A stretch of DNA of 64,000 nt from positions 247,671-311,670 of the forward strand of contig JAUJYZ010000551.1 of NCBI GenBank assembly GCA_033675265.1. The letters are read 5' to 3'. The first letter of the stretch is position 1. Each line of letters starts with the position of its first letter. A model generated the notes under the pieces. That model did not search any database, was not told where the DNA came from, and was given only the letters and a program-made list of their open reading frames with translations. Made by a program: the position numbers and the translations under genes. The stretch is from Actinostola sp. cb2023. Its lineage: Eukaryota > Cnidaria > Anthozoa > Actiniaria > Actinostolidae. Below are positions 35,471 to 46,686 of the stretch, piece by piece.

Positions 35471-35638
35471 CCTCCAGTTTTCCATGGTATGTCCTCTTAT
35501 TTACCATTTACCACGATTTTCGTCATCTTGCCGTCGAAATGCTGTGGACTCCTGAGGCATAGCCACAACGTATTTTGATGGCTAAACAATGAAAATCATG
35601 GTATAAAATAAGCGGACATACCACGGAAAACTGGAGGG
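35471..35638. mobile_element. 168-bp fold-back element
   Basis: CCTCCAGTTTTCCATGGTAT and following bases to about 35,521 pair with 35,590-35,638 (ATACCACGGAAAACTGGAGG). Arms of about 48 bases with several mismatches. Confidence 0.75.
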
Positions 35639-35885
35639 AATTTTGTTTATCACAGAAAAAGTGTTTTTTAACATGGTGTAAGTCACAATAAATCGATCAC
35701 AACGACTTGATGACGTGATCAGTGGTATGGACTCTGATCTCCCAAAACGCACCAGTCCTATGTACATATAATTACGTAACAGTTATTTACTTACTTATTT
35801 CTACAACCTCATGTTTGAGTAGTTCTAAGAGGTCATTTTGACCAGTTTTTCTGACTTGGTTATTGGAGTCCACGAGGTATAGTAC

Positions 35886-35984
35886 AGGATGTACTGAGAT
35901 ACTGCTGCCATTAACGAGTAATGTTCATAACAAAATAAAGCCACATGTGGGATTTGCTCATTAACTCTACTCTCACACATGGTT
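35886..35984 (-). CDS. PPP4R1: PPP4R1-like exon with a one-base lesion
   Basis: After the acceptor TTTCCCTACAG the minus strand reads EPCVRVELM in one frame and then EQIPHVALFCYEH in the next, followed by SLMAAVSQYIL. Together these match the conserved HEAT-repeat region of protein phosphatase 4 regulatory subunit 1 (PTVRAELMEQVPHIALFCQE in vertebrates). The frame change falls at ATGAGC, where one G appears to be missing from an expected ATGGAG. The donor (CCT/GTACTA) is weak and uncertain. The intron phase at the acceptor fits a split Glu codon. The single-base loss may be an assembly error rather than a mutation. Upstream exons lie at 49,804-50,328. Confidence 0.6.
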
Positions 35985-37108
35985 CTGTAGGGAAATAAGC
36001 AAAACTGTACATTAGAACTGCTACTAAACGTTGATACATAATTTATACATATGTGTACATACAGTGTACATGTGTAGTCTACATGTAAATACATTTTACA
36101 TTGACACTGTCTATAGATGAACATATACATAGGGATTTACATAACATGTAGTAAACAGTTACTAATTAGACTACTTATTGTAATTCCCTTTTAGAAGACT
36201 GTAAAGTAACTTTATAGAGCTTTATATATGATTACAATATACATGTAGACACACAATGTCAAAATCAGTTGCTCATTTCTTCTCATAAACCAACTAATCA
36301 GAGGATTATTTTTAATCTATGGTTTGAAAATATTGCGGTTAAAACACATTTTTATTTGCTTAAAGCTAATATTTGCATAATATAATGACACATACATTGC
36401 ACAGCTGTTTAGAAGCAGTCAATCTTAGGAACAGTTGATTTTGACATTTAATCAATACATGTATTGCTTGATTTCATTAGACGTCTTTTCCGGACTCATG
36501 AGGAATTTTAATCAGCTGACTTGCACCTTTTCAATAGAATACTCTCTGCTTGATAGCACATGGAGGGCATTGTTTGCCCGTCATTTGAAGGCAAATAATG
36601 AGATTCAAGGACTTGTAACAGCTGATTGAAACCAAGCAATTGTAATATTGAACAAATAGATTCCATTTTGCAGTGTGTCTGTACTCATATTATAGATGCA
36701 CCTGTACATGTACATGCACATGCACAAGATGTCAAAAGGGGGAGGTAAATTTAAACAAAGCTATGCTCGCTTGCACTGGACCTCCAGTTTCCACCAGGAA
36801 ATTGAAATAACAATGGTTGGACAAAGAAATTGAAAAGCTTATTATAACCAACCCGAGCAAGTTGTACACGATTTTGTAGTGTAGTGAGCTAAAAGTTGTA
36901 GCTGTGTAAATGGTACATAAGTCAAGTTGTAAGCAAGTTGTGTTCAACAGTTGTAGGCAAACGTTGTGCTCTCTAAGGCTGCGTTTACACAGAACCATGA
37001 CAGTAGCGGATGAATTTGGATCCGATATGAAATTGTGTCAGCTTAGCTGTGTTTATACGATGGCTGTCTTTAATTTCAACCCATTGCAGTTACCAGCATT
37101 ATCATGAA
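35985..37108. other. Intronic DNA, no other exon found
   Basis: Lies within the PPP4R1-like gene. I looked for the exon expected just upstream of the 35,984 acceptor and did not find it here. Confidence 0.35.
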
Positions 37109-37110
37109 TA

Positions 37111-37572
37111 CCGTAGAATCCCGGTTATAAACCCTGGGCTTATGTAAGGGTTTTGTGGTGGGCTTATAATCTGGGGGGGGGGGCTTATAACCGGGGGGCC
37201 TTATAAGGGAGGACAAAAGCGTCTAAAAAACAATGCTGATAATCGTGACCATTTTAGTAAAACAGTGTTCATGCAACAATAACAGTAAAAGTATTTAAAC
37301 GTGACTATGCTCAGAAAAAACTATAATCTGAGTGGATTTTCAAGCAATGAGCTACCGAATACTACTGGACTCCATCAGTCTCGTTTGCTACGTACACTTA
37401 ATTGCCTGATTATTGTTTCCTGTATATAGTACCCGGTATGGGGAGGATTAAATGAAGGGGGCTTATAACTGGGGGACTTATAACCGGGAGGAAATTTCTG
37501 TTAGCAGACAGGTGGGCCTTATAATCGCGGGGGCTTATAACCGGGGGGGGACTTATAACCGGGATTCTACGG
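37111..37572. mobile_element. TIR element with GGGCTTATAA sub-repeats
   Basis: Inverted ends CCGTAGAATCCCGGTTATAA / TTATAACCGGGATTCTACGG, flanked by TA on both sides (37,109-37,110 and 37,573-37,574). GGGCTTATAA or close variants occur about eight times near both ends. TA target and sub-terminal repeats suggest a Tc1/mariner-superfamily (pogo-like) MITE. Confidence 0.8.
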
Positions 37573-37574
37573 TA

Positions 37575-38379
37575 TGTCAGATGTTTTTACTACTATTAGA
37601 GCATGCTGAGCGTAGGTAACCTGGCCAAAATTAACTAGTGCCCAAGCCCAAGCCGAGCAATCAGAGCAAAACTTAACGGGTCAAAAGTGTTTTCATCGTG
37701 TTTTAACATTCCTTGCATTCCCACGAGCTTCACTTTTAGGAGACACCACGTGAATGAAAAGTTTATGAGCAATATGTATATTGCTTATCAGTCAATTTAG
37801 TTAATAAAGTCTCTGGACTTGAGAACATTTGTTGAGCGAAAATATCACTATGAATTCGGTTCTAGACTACTAGAATTTCAAGCATAATTTCAAGCATAAT
37901 CAACAGAAGGTGATAAAAGTTCGCACCTCGGACATTTATTCACTTGTCGATTTCATAGACGGAGGTCTCACTGGAGAGTTAAACATAAGCCTTGAGTTCA
38001 TGAAATATTGAACTTATATACATGAATCTCATATCCAAAGTCATTTTTGGAATATGATTGAGGTTGAATATAACACCAGAAGTGAAGAATGTAACTGAAG
38101 AAATAAAGATTGTGTGAACATTGTGTAATTAGACTAATTACCGTCTCAATAACTTCGGAATCACGAACATTTTCTTTCCTACAGCATGATAACAAGGGTT
38201 TAGTAATATTTAAAACAGCTTAAGAAGAGAGCATTTATATCAAGATAACCATATAAAGTGGTCGTGAAAAGTTCAAAACAATATATCATCAAGTATAAAG
38301 TCCGGTCACAACACTGCATTTGTCTGCCAAGTAAATTTCGGTCCTGATTCTCTGATTCTCGGGAAAGATTCTGTTTAAA
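37575..38379. other. No gene recognised; one doubtful mini-exon
   Basis: On the minus strand 38,142-38,178 is bounded by CTGTAG and GTAATT and could encode KENVRDSEVIET, at about the right place for a PPP4R1 exon. The reading phase does not fit the flanking exons, so I do not call it. Confidence 0.25.
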
Positions 38380-38744
38380 AGTCATAGAATTTCATAGAAA
38401 AATTATGGCCTATCCACGATTTGTGCTGATCTCGGGCTCCATGCATGATGAACTTTATAGTGCTTTGAATCGCACGCATGAAAGGTGTTCGTATGTCAGC
38501 AGGATATATATTACATAGATAGTATTACAAGGATGTACTATTTATTTTTAGCTGTTCAGAGGAATGAGTGCAGGTTTTAAAATAAGTCAGTCCCAGAAAA
38601 TATTTTAACTCGATCTATGCTACAATGTAAATATAATAAATTCATTGGAAAACTTGGTTTCAAGCACAACACTACTGAAATATTTTTAACTTACGAGTAT
38701 ACGTATGGGTAAAAATATGTGTTCAAGCGACTGCCTTTTAATAT

Positions 38745-38870
38745 CGCAATAACAACAACAACAACAACAATAACTTTATTGGTGCCTTGTAGAGTGTTGA
38801 ACTATACATCGGTTTGTTTACCAATAAAAAGATCTAATGTAATAGACTTATGTAATTGAAGTGTATAATC
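38745..38870 (-). mobile_element. Retroposon tail with (AAC)n
   Basis: AACAACAACAACAACAA followed by TAACTTTATTGGTGCC. On the minus strand this is a retroposon end, AATAAAGTTA(TTG)n. Confidence 0.5.
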
Positions 38871-38991
38871 GCAATAACTATAACAACCATATTTACAATT
38901 TGATCTCACTATAATTGTAATTTTGTAAACTTGATCGCTATACTGGCGAATCGCATAGCAGTAATATTTACAACTTGGTCTAACTTGTTAC

Positions 38992-39290
38992 TACTGTTAA
39001 TTGCTGCCCAATGAAACACTGGGGGAAATATAGTAAACTGTATCTCTCACAGAGTTACAACCTTCAGCCAAGCAGCAACTCTGCTGTTTCAAGGCAGTCA
39101 ATTTTGTTAAATGTTAGTGGACCGGCTAGTTTTGTTTAAAGCTGGTATTCGAGTATCGAATATATTATTAATTGCCGCCCAATGAAACACTGGGAGAAAT
39201 ATAGTAAACTGTATCTCTCACAGAGTTACAACCTTTCAGCCAAGCAACTCTGCTGCTTCAAGGCAGTCAATGTTGTTAAATGTTATGGGA
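38992..39290 (+). repeat. Direct duplication, about 125-bp units
   Basis: 38,998-39,122 and 39,171-39,292 share CCCAATGAAACACTGGG, AAATATAGTAAACTGTATCT, CTCACAGAGTTACAACC and TTCAAGGCAGTCAAT with a few differences, spaced 173 bases apart. Confidence 0.85.
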
Positions 39291-39969
39291 TTGGAAATGA
39301 AAATGTAGCCTATCACAGGATTACGGCAAATATCACTGAATTTGCGTTACATGTAGACATCGTTCAAGAAGAAGGCCAAATTAAATGGCTTTGAGTTAAC
39401 GGGGTTCTACATATATCCCTGGAAGCGAAAGCAACACGAACTAATCTATTCTGAGCCTATTTCATTATAAGATATTCGCGAATGTTACCGGCACGCTAAA
39501 ACTCCTAAATATATGTTGTGGTCACGCCATTCGTACTGATTTAAATATTGTGCGGAAACATATAGAACTCGAATCAAGCTCATCATGAGAATCAACCAGC
39601 TAAAGCCAGTTTATGTGCTCATGAGCGGCACAAATATGAGAGATAAGTTCTAGATGCTAGTTTATGTATTACACGGTACACACATGTTTTTCTGAAATAT
39701 GCACAATGAAACTGATATTTTGAATTTTGGCGCCACTTTGTAGTGTGGTCAAAATATTACGACTAGAAGTTACAGTGAAAGATGTATTATCGATCGAATT
39801 ACACTACTTTGATAAAAGCGATCAGAATGGCAGTCAAAGCACGTCTTAAAGCAATACTTATCTGGTATCGTTTGGTCAATTGCATCCTAGTTTGTATCAT
39901 TAGGTCACGAAACTGCTTGTATATAAACAGGCATCTGCCGAAACATCTCGAACAGCCATCGATGGTTTC

Positions 39970-40127
39970 TGTATACACTCATTTCGATAAAGTTAGTCAC
40001 CCGTAAAGCTTCGAAGATGAGACCGATGAGGATCCTGGGTTGGTTAAAATGTATGTGTCCATGGTCCTTCTTGGTCTCATCTTCGAAGCTTTTCGGGTGA
40101 CTAACTTTATCGAAATGAGTGTATATA
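39970..40127. repeat. 158-bp fold-back element
   Basis: GTATACACTCATTTCGATAA and following bases to 40,023 (ending CTTCGAAGATGAGACC) pair with 40,072-40,127 with only a few mismatches. The loop is about 48 bases. A separate small hairpin TGATGTTGGTCGGTT / AACCGACGAACATCA lies at 40,317-40,347. Confidence 0.85.
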
Positions 40128-40495
40128 AACTATGTCGCTTATACCCTGTTCCTTTTGTATGTTCTTCGGTGACATCCTTCATGACGATCGACTGCTAACT
40201 CGGAGCTGCTGCAGAATATCTACACAACCTACTAGTCCTACTGATATTACTTTGTTGGTATCTGCATTTTGACGTCGTTTGACATGGTTCACACTAGCTT
40301 AGCAAGACCACATGCTGATGTTGGTCGGTTCAACCGACGAACATCAGCAGGGTGCCACAAATTCAGATCACATAAAGTTTGTCATGCAAAATGAAAACAA
40401 TCAGGCGTTCCGCTACTGACATTTTGACATGTGAATGTGAGACAACTGCATGAGAGGACTTCATTTATTCCTCGTGAAGTGGGAGTAACAGTCCG

Positions 40496-40608
40496 TAGTC
40501 ATGGATGATCAAGGTAAACCTGTTGTTGTTTGAGAATAAATACATTATTATACCATCATTAAAATCATTGGTAAAAGTAAAATAATCACCTTGATCATCC
40601 ATGACTAT
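40496..40608. mobile_element. 113-bp TIR element
   Basis: AGTCATGGATGATCAAGG at 40,497 and CCTTGATCATCCATGACT ending at 40,608 are exact inverse copies. AT-rich 75-bp interior. Confidence 0.85.
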
Positions 40609-42060
40609 GGAACCTGAGATCAGCACAAATCGTGGATAGGTCATATTTTTTTATTAAATTCTATGACTATTAAAAGAATATCGTAGTTTTATTCAGTATA
40701 AGAAATAATTACAACTTTATGATCACCGAATGAGCACATCTCAAAGAAACTACTTGTAATGGTGAGAGTTCAATTGGCGGTTTGGTAATTTTGTGAGTGG
40801 CATTTTGGTCTTGTTTACTTTTGAGATTGTTTGGTATCGTTGTTTTGTATCGTTGTGGGTCATTGTGGCTGGTTCCAGGTTTTAGTAACTACGTTTGTCG
40901 AGTGCTTGCCGATGTCCTCTCGAAGTTAAAATCCGAATGTTTCATGGAAAAGTGCACCAGGAAAGTGTGGCGCACATCAGGCTACGAGGTGCAAAATGTC
41001 AAAATTAAAGTTTCTCAGTGTACGGTAAAGTTAGACCACAGGTAGCCCAAGCTCTTGTTGAGAGAAAATTTGTGAAATTTAAATCGTAAAATTTTCCAAA
41101 TAAATGGCAATATTTGTCTTTGTTTACCTGTGTATTCGTGTTTTATTGTATATTTGAAGGTTTCCTGGTGATTTGGTGGTGTTTTAGGTGATTTTAATCC
41201 CACCTCTAAAGACGAAGTCAAGGTAGGAATCTACGGACTTAGTTCAAAAGGCCGTAAATCAGCAGAAAATCGCTCCATGACGAATTTTTGACTGGATACC
41301 ATTTGTCCAATAAATATCCAACACATATAACACTGATAGATCTTTATTTTGCTGAGTTTTGAAATCGGTTCAGTTGTAAATCATTGATTTGAATGCCCAG
41401 AATGCAGGAACTATTGTTCATGACCCAGGGTTCATGATTGTTCGAGTCACCATGCATGTGGATCACGCTGCGATGTCTAGTTTATTTATATTTGTATTTG
41501 GTATGGATATATTTATGGCACCAAATAAACTATTATTTGCTGCAAACATTGTCAGTTGGAGGAAGGTTACTAGTATGTCGTCTTGTTTTCAAAATAACCA
41601 CAATAATTCATAGAGATATGTATTCATCATTCCAGTCTGTACTAGTACTGCAAAGGGTTTAGAGATATTTAGAACTTAGCACGAAGTTAGTTGATACACG
41701 CAGTGAAGAGATTTAATCGCACTCAGATATCTATATTTAGTTCAAAACTCAGATCTATCAGTGTTATAAGCTTACAATGACTTCGTTTAGATTTCAATCT
41801 TGTGTCACGGTTGTGCGATACTCATGTGTGATACTGATAGCATATTTCTCTGAAACTTCTCGCATTTTGCTTTGATCTCCATTATTTCATCATTTAAGTC
41901 AACATGTGAAGTCATTTGAGCAATATTTGAGTTGTTTTGAGCAATATTTGTTTGTGAAGAATGTCCCGTGTTGATCAGAGCCTTCGGCGTCGGCTTCGGT
42001 AATTATCTGAGCGGCCGGCACAGGGCGCATGCGCTGTAGAACCCAGTTTGCAATTTGAGG

Positions 42061-42345
42061 TCAACCACGACGACAAAGAACGGGTCTCTCATTTTTAGAG
42101 TCGGATCTTCCACAGGAAGCCCGACTAATTACAGCTATATGACAGTCGACAAACTTGTGCTTACCCTCCCCCACAGGGTTATGATTGGTAAATTGACGGT
42201 TGGCCAGTAGTGAAGCTGATCCGTCCACGGATGAACTTTTCAGATTGGACGTATTTATTTGCGGATCTCGACAGGAAGAAGTGGCGGGATAGGGACATTT
42301 TTGGGCTGGATGTGTTGGATATTTATTGCACAAATGGCATCCAGT
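42061..42345 (-). other. Coding-like segment with zinc-knuckle-like motif
   Basis: On the minus strand CHLCNKYPTHPAQKC (about 42,345-42,295) has C-x2-C-x5-H-x4-C spacing, near that of a gag-type zinc knuckle. The frame runs on without recognisable domains. It overlaps the inner part of the TIR arm, whose left copy does not keep the motif. Function unknown. Confidence 0.25.
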
Positions 42346-42519
42346 GAAAAATTCGCCGTGGAGCGATTTTCTGCTGATTTAAGGCCTTTTCAACCAAAGC
42401 CACCGAGTCCGTAGATTCCTACCTTGACTTCGTCTTTAGAGGTGGGATTAAAATCACCTAAAAACACCACCAAATCACCAGGAAACATTCAAATATACAA
42501 TAAAACACGAATACACAGG

Positions 42520-43559
42520 CATGAGGAGCTTAACCCCTCAAAAAAATGTTAGGCTAATTGGCTGAGTTACGATTCAATCGTAACTCAGCCAATTAACACT
42601 GGGTAATAAGAAACCAATGGCCGGCAGTTCGAACCTACCCTAAGTGATAATCCTGTTAATGTTCTCGCCATAATGATGTGTTTGTCGTTGTTTATTACGG
42701 TTCTTACAGTAGAGCATATACAAATTTAAGGCATAATAATATTTCTTAAACGGGTACGGTACCGTTCAAGTATTACCGTAACTTTTAGATACTGATCTGG
42801 CCGTTTTTGCTCAATGTGGCTGTTGTCATGTCATCAGGCGTTATCGAATTTCAAGGTCGTGAGCTTTTGTAAATCATATTCACAGGATTTATCTACACGA
42901 TAAACACATCACTCTGTAAAATCGATCATTTTACGGTCATTTCTGTATTTTATTCGGTCTATTTTGCTAAAATGGAAATACATTTTACTCAGTCTACGTT
43001 TTCTCAGGGTTTACTTGATGTTACTGTGATTTGAAATCGTATTTTTACCCGTGTCCAGCCGTATATCAACAAAGTGGGGCTCACCAGACCCAAGCCTACA
43101 ATCGCCAGACCTCGAAGTTCAAGCAAGGTTTTACAGGCTGAACTAGTTATAGTCAAAGAACTTGAACTGATTGTTGGCCGCCTTCAAGCTGAGCGCAGAA
43201 GTCCTGGATACTCCTCCCGTCATCTAAAAGTTGCGCCAAAAGTGATCATGCAGCCCGCCAAAAGTGAGCCCGCCAAAAAATGGATGGAATCCTGATTTTC
43301 AATCAACCCATATTTGACCGTTTCTACAATTTATTTTATAGCATGCAAACAGGCTCTGTTCGCAGGCTATTTTACATATCCACAGTTCAATGCTTCTTGG
43401 ATTTGATACGACAATCCTTAGTTGTACAATGTAATACGAGTACACATGGCTTCATTTATTTATTTATGTTTACTTATCAAAGTAAACTTTGAGATAATTA
43501 TATTAACACATTTTATGTAACCCGTTGAGATTTTTTTTTGAAGGGCTCAGCTCCTCATG
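42520..43559. mobile_element. 1.04-kb TIR element nested in the previous one
   Basis: Ends CATGAGGAGCTTAACCCCTC and GGGCTCAGCTCCTCATG are imperfect inverse copies, followed inside by a run of A or T. It splits the right arm of the 41,037-43,648 element; the uninterrupted left arm shows the target was about CACAGGTAAACAAAG. No clear target duplication. Inside are a palindrome at 42,553-42,594 (AATTGGCTGAGTTACGATT) and an exon-like frame near 43,060-43,295. Confidence 0.75.
43060..43295 (+). other. Exon-like open frame, unknown
   Basis: The frame reads GLTRPKPTIARPRSSSKVLQ, then AELVIVKELELIVGRLQAER. A basic segment precedes an amphipathic helix, which looks protein-like, but there is no ATG at its beginning and no family I recognise. 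Confidence 0.2.
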
Positions 43560-43740
43560 AAACAAAGACAAATATTGCCATTTATTTCGAAAATTTTACG
43601 ATTTAAATTTCACAAATTCTCTCTCAACAAGAGCTTGGGCTACCTGTGGTTAGACGACTGACACTTATAAAGTGCTTAGAGAATACGGCAAAACAAATAG
43701 ATCAGGTTGAGCTATGTTCTGTTGAAGAAATAGAAAACGA

Positions 43741-43897
43741 GGCAGCATGCTCTATCGAGTTATAGAAGCATGTGGGAATTGGAAGAAGACGAGAGAAGTG
43801 CTAGGAGAAGCACGAAGCGTAGCTGGGTGCTTCTCGCACTTCTCTTGTCTTCTTCCAATTCCAAAGTGCTTCTATAACTCGATAGAGCACAGCTGCC
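43741..43897. repeat. 157-bp hairpin element with CGTAGC centre
   Basis: GGCAGCATGCTCTATCGAGT runs into an arm ending GTGCTAGGAGAAGCAC. The mirror arm starts after CGAAGCGTAGCTGG and ends ACTCGATAGAGCACAGCTGCC. The centre GAAGCGTAGC recurs in hairpins with unrelated arms at 45,714 and 46,687. Confidence 0.85.
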
Positions 43898-44100
43898 GAG
43901 TTTTATATTTCTTTTATAAAATACAATTATGATTTTAAAGCAAGTTTTAGTTCGTTCCAAAAATATTTGAATATCTGCACATGCGTGCACTGTGCTCTCA
44001 TAGAGCATGCGGAATACGCATCCTTTGGCCAATCAGAGCGCGCGTTATGTCATAGTTATTTTATAAATAAACACGAGAAAAGCCCAACATCCCGCGTGTT
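43898..44100 (+). repeat. Repeat module with CCAATCAGAGCGCGCG, inverse copy at 55,780-55,950
   Basis: AAATACAATTATGATTTTAA, ATACGCATCCTTTGGCC and AATCAGAGCGCGCGTTAT recur inverted at 55,780-55,950. In both places the module lies next to a long hairpin whose arms differ, so the module and hairpin behave as separable parts. Confidence 0.75.
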
Positions 44101-44149
44101 TCTATCAGAGCAGAGAACATGGAAAAGCGTTTTCTAATGCTTTTATAAA

Positions 44150-44570
44150 ATAAAACGTCAGAAATCGCTCATCATCCAATCAAATCTCACGAAAGAAATC
44201 AAAATGTCAAAGCGAATCCACAACTTTTATCTGTGCCGTTTAGTGTTTTGACAGGAAAAACGTTTTGAAGAATGCTATTTTCTGTCAGAAAATTACAGAA
44301 GAATGCTGGTTACACTTCGTTTTGTATCCTGTGAACACGAAGAAAATTGAGAAAAGCTGAGCCAATTCATGATCAATGACGAAGAGTCGTCAAACTTTCT
44401 GAAATATTTGACAACTTCATGAATGGAGCACGAAGTCAGGTAGCCAAATATCCAGTTTTTGTCATATTTTTGAATCTTTTTATTGCTTTTCTCGACCAAG
44501 AATGTGTAAACGATGGACGTTTCTGAGACATTTGAAGATATTTTTTCTCTTTGACATATTTTACGCGTTT
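44150..44570 (+). repeat. Direct repeat family, partial copy
   Basis: Shares AACTTTTATCTGTGCCGTTT, GTTTTGACAGGAAAAACGTT, TTGAAGAATGCTATTTTCTG and following sequence with 45,831-46,260 and 47,140-47,590. This copy stops where the other two continue. Confidence 0.85.
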
Positions 44571-44635
44571 AGTCATAAACGCGTTTAATCATAAGACCAT
44601 TGAGTTGATCTACTGCAAGATATACTACAATATAC

Positions 44636-45519
44636 TGTAAGCCGTTGACGCCGCCATTACCGACATGAATCATAAACAATGAGTCAGTTCGCTTGTAAAA
44701 CTTTACTTCAAACACCTTCTAGCGGGTTATTTCTAGCAAGAAACACATGGAATACGATCTATAATTCTTAAGACACAGCATGAGAAGGTTATTAAAAGTA
44801 TTTGCCTGACGCCAAGTGAGTTTTCATGGCGATTATAACGCGTTCATTCAAGCCATTAACGTCCGCCATCACCGACATGAATCATAAACAGAAGTCAGTT
44901 CGCTTGTAAAACTTTACTTCAAACACCTTCTAGCAGGTTATTTCTAGCAAGAAACACATGGAATACGATCTATAATTCTTAAGACACAGCATGAGAAGGT
45001 TATTAAAAGTTTTGCCTGACGCCAAATGAGTTTTCATGGCGATTATAACGCGTTCATTCAAGCCATTAACGCCCGCCATTACCGACATGATGAATCATAT
45101 CAGTTCGCTTGTAAAACTTTACTTCAAACACCTTCTAGCGGGTTATCATAAACAATGAATCAGTTCACTTCAAACAACTTCAACAGTCATGGGAATGTTA
45201 TTAAAAGTATTTGCCTTAATGAGTCAGTTTCACTACGATTATAACGCGATGCTCTATAGTGTCAGTATATACATTGTGTAGTGTCAGTTAACAGACTTCA
45301 ACGGTAGTCAGTGAACAACAACATTGTGCATTGTGAAGGTGTTTGAAGTAAAGTTTTAATAACCTTCTCATGCTGTGTCTTAAGAATTATAGATCGTATT
45401 TCGTGTGCTTCTTGCTAGTAGAAATAACCCGCTAGAAGGTGTTTGAAGTAAAGTTTTACAAGCGAACTGACTCATTGTTTATGATTCATGTCCGTAATGG
45501 CGGGCGTCAACGGCTTACA
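44636..45519. mobile_element. TIR element with internal tandem copies
   Basis: AAGCCGTTGACGCCGCCATT at 44,639 and its inverse (AATGGCGGGCGTCAACGGCTT) ending at 45,516 delimit it, with arms of about 170 bases. On the left side a segment of about 215 bases is repeated two to three times in tandem (from 44,639, 44,856 and 45,060), the last partial. The recurring CTTCTAGCGGGTTATTTCTA block appears in both arms. No coding capacity. Confidence 0.75.
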
Positions 45520-45589
45520 AAAAATGTAGATGAACATGAAAACGCATTTGATACTGCTTGAATAACAACACACATCAACAACCTTTTGC

Positions 45590-45690
45590 GTTTAAACGCG
45601 TTTTTGAAATTGCGTTTATCCTTATAAACGCGTTTTAAACGCGTTTCAAACGCGTTTAATTTGCGTTTTAATTTGCGTTTTTATGATGTT
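45590..45690. repeat. Cluster of GCGTTTAAACGCG palindromes
   Basis: AAACGCGTTT and its variants occur repeatedly in about 100 bases. Similar GCGTTTAGTCATAAACGCG sequence lies at 44,568-44,590 on the other side of the TIR element. Confidence 0.7.
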
Positions 45691-45713
45691 CGCTTAATTC
45701 TGAGCGGTACTGT

Positions 45714-45830
45714 ATATACTCCGATCTAAACACGTGGGATGTTGGGAAAACACGAGAGAAGCGTAGGAAACCACGACGCGTAGCGGAGTGGTTTCCAGCT
45801 TCTCAAGTGTTCTCCCAACATCCCAAGTCC
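45714..45830. repeat. Hairpin element, right end truncated
   Basis: Nearly the same hairpin as at 46,687-46,817 (GGGATGTTGGG ... CCCAACATCCC around CGACGCGTAGCGG), but the outer part of the right arm is missing after CATCCCAAG. Confidence 0.8.
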
Positions 45831-46645
45831 AATCAAATATCACAAAAGAAATCAAATTGGCAAGCGACTCAACAACTGTTATCTGTGCCGTTTTAATAGT
45901 GTTTTGACAGGAAAAACGTTTTGAAGAATGCTATTTTCTGTCAGAAAATTAAAGAAGAATGCTTCTTACGGCTTCCTATATCAATTTGTGCATCCTGTGA
46001 ATACGAAAAACGATGAAAAGCTGAGCTAATGAAGACGAATCGCCAACTTTTTGAAATATTTGACAACTAGATGAATGAGCACGATGTCAGGTAGCCAAAT
46101 ATCCACAGTTTTTGTCGTATTTTTGAATCTTTTCAGCATTTTTCTCGACAAGAATGTATAAACGATGGACGTTTTTGAGACATTTGACAATATTTTTTCT
46201 CTTCTCATTTTCAGGCTAAAACTTGTCAATTTGTAGCTACAAGAATCGCTCTGTTTTGTGAGGCTATCGTTGTTTGGTATTTTCATTCGTTAACTTGTGA
46301 AAATATTTGTAGCTATATAGAACTCATAGAACGGTTAGTATGTGATTGAGAAAACTGATCAGTTAGATTATTTAGTTATCTTCGTATATTGTGATTTGTG
46401 GACAAAAGTGGACAATTCATCGCCAGTTTTTGGTGTGTTTGAAGCTCAATTCTTGCAAATTTTCGGTTTCATAGCAGCAAAATCACATCTAGATAGAACT
46501 TGAATTTGAGAAAACAAGAAAAACTAATTGTATGGCTTTTGTTGAAAATGTATTTATTAAATAAAACATTAACAGCAGAAAAATATATATTTGGTGTTGA
46601 TCAAATCCACTGCATCGCTTCAAGGTCGTTCAAGGTAATGACGAA
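45831..46645 (+). repeat. About 815-bp direct repeat, uninterrupted copy
   Basis: Matches 47,140-48,862 through its whole length, except that the second copy contains the 865-bp element at 47,827-48,691. CACATCTAGATAGAACTTGA at about 46,487-46,506 is the empty target site. Confidence 0.9.
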
Positions 46646-46686
46646 GCGTGTTATATTTAAGGAATATAAGACAGTTTTCCTTGTTA

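Larger units (their letters stand above)
38380..40668. mobile_element. 2.3-kb TIR unit containing smaller elements
   Basis: AGTCATAGAATTTCATAG...CCTATCCACGATTTGTGCTG at 38,380-38,447 recurs inverted at about 40,592-40,668. Nested inside are a retroposon tail, a diverged direct duplication, a hairpin element at 39,970 and a small TIR element at 40,496 lying against the right arm. No transposase frame. Confidence 0.65.
41037..43648. mobile_element. CACAGGTAGCCCAAGC-family TIR element, interrupted
   Basis: Ends CACAGGTAGCCCAAGC / GCTTGGGCTACCTGTG are flanked by the 7-base direct repeat GTTAGAC (41,030-41,036 and 43,649-43,655). The left arm runs about 290 bases (41,037-41,325). The right arm matches it but is split, 42,310-42,519 plus 43,560-43,648, by the element at 42,520-43,559. 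The interior also has a short inverted repeat (TAACACTGATAGATCT at 41,328 and 41,751) and a copy of the 22,793 repeat at 42,000-42,130. A 221-bp member with the same ends and its own 7-base duplication lies at 56,442. Confidence 0.85.

Noticed and set aside
38142..38178. 37-nt minus-strand mini-exon (KENVRDSEVIET) of the PPP4R1-like gene
   Set aside because: Splice sites look fair, but the reading phase does not join exon 4 or the exon at 35,984.
42600..42650. GGCAGTTCGAACCTACC resembling a box B
   Set aside because: No box A upstream; the preceding inverted repeat does not form a tRNA acceptor stem.
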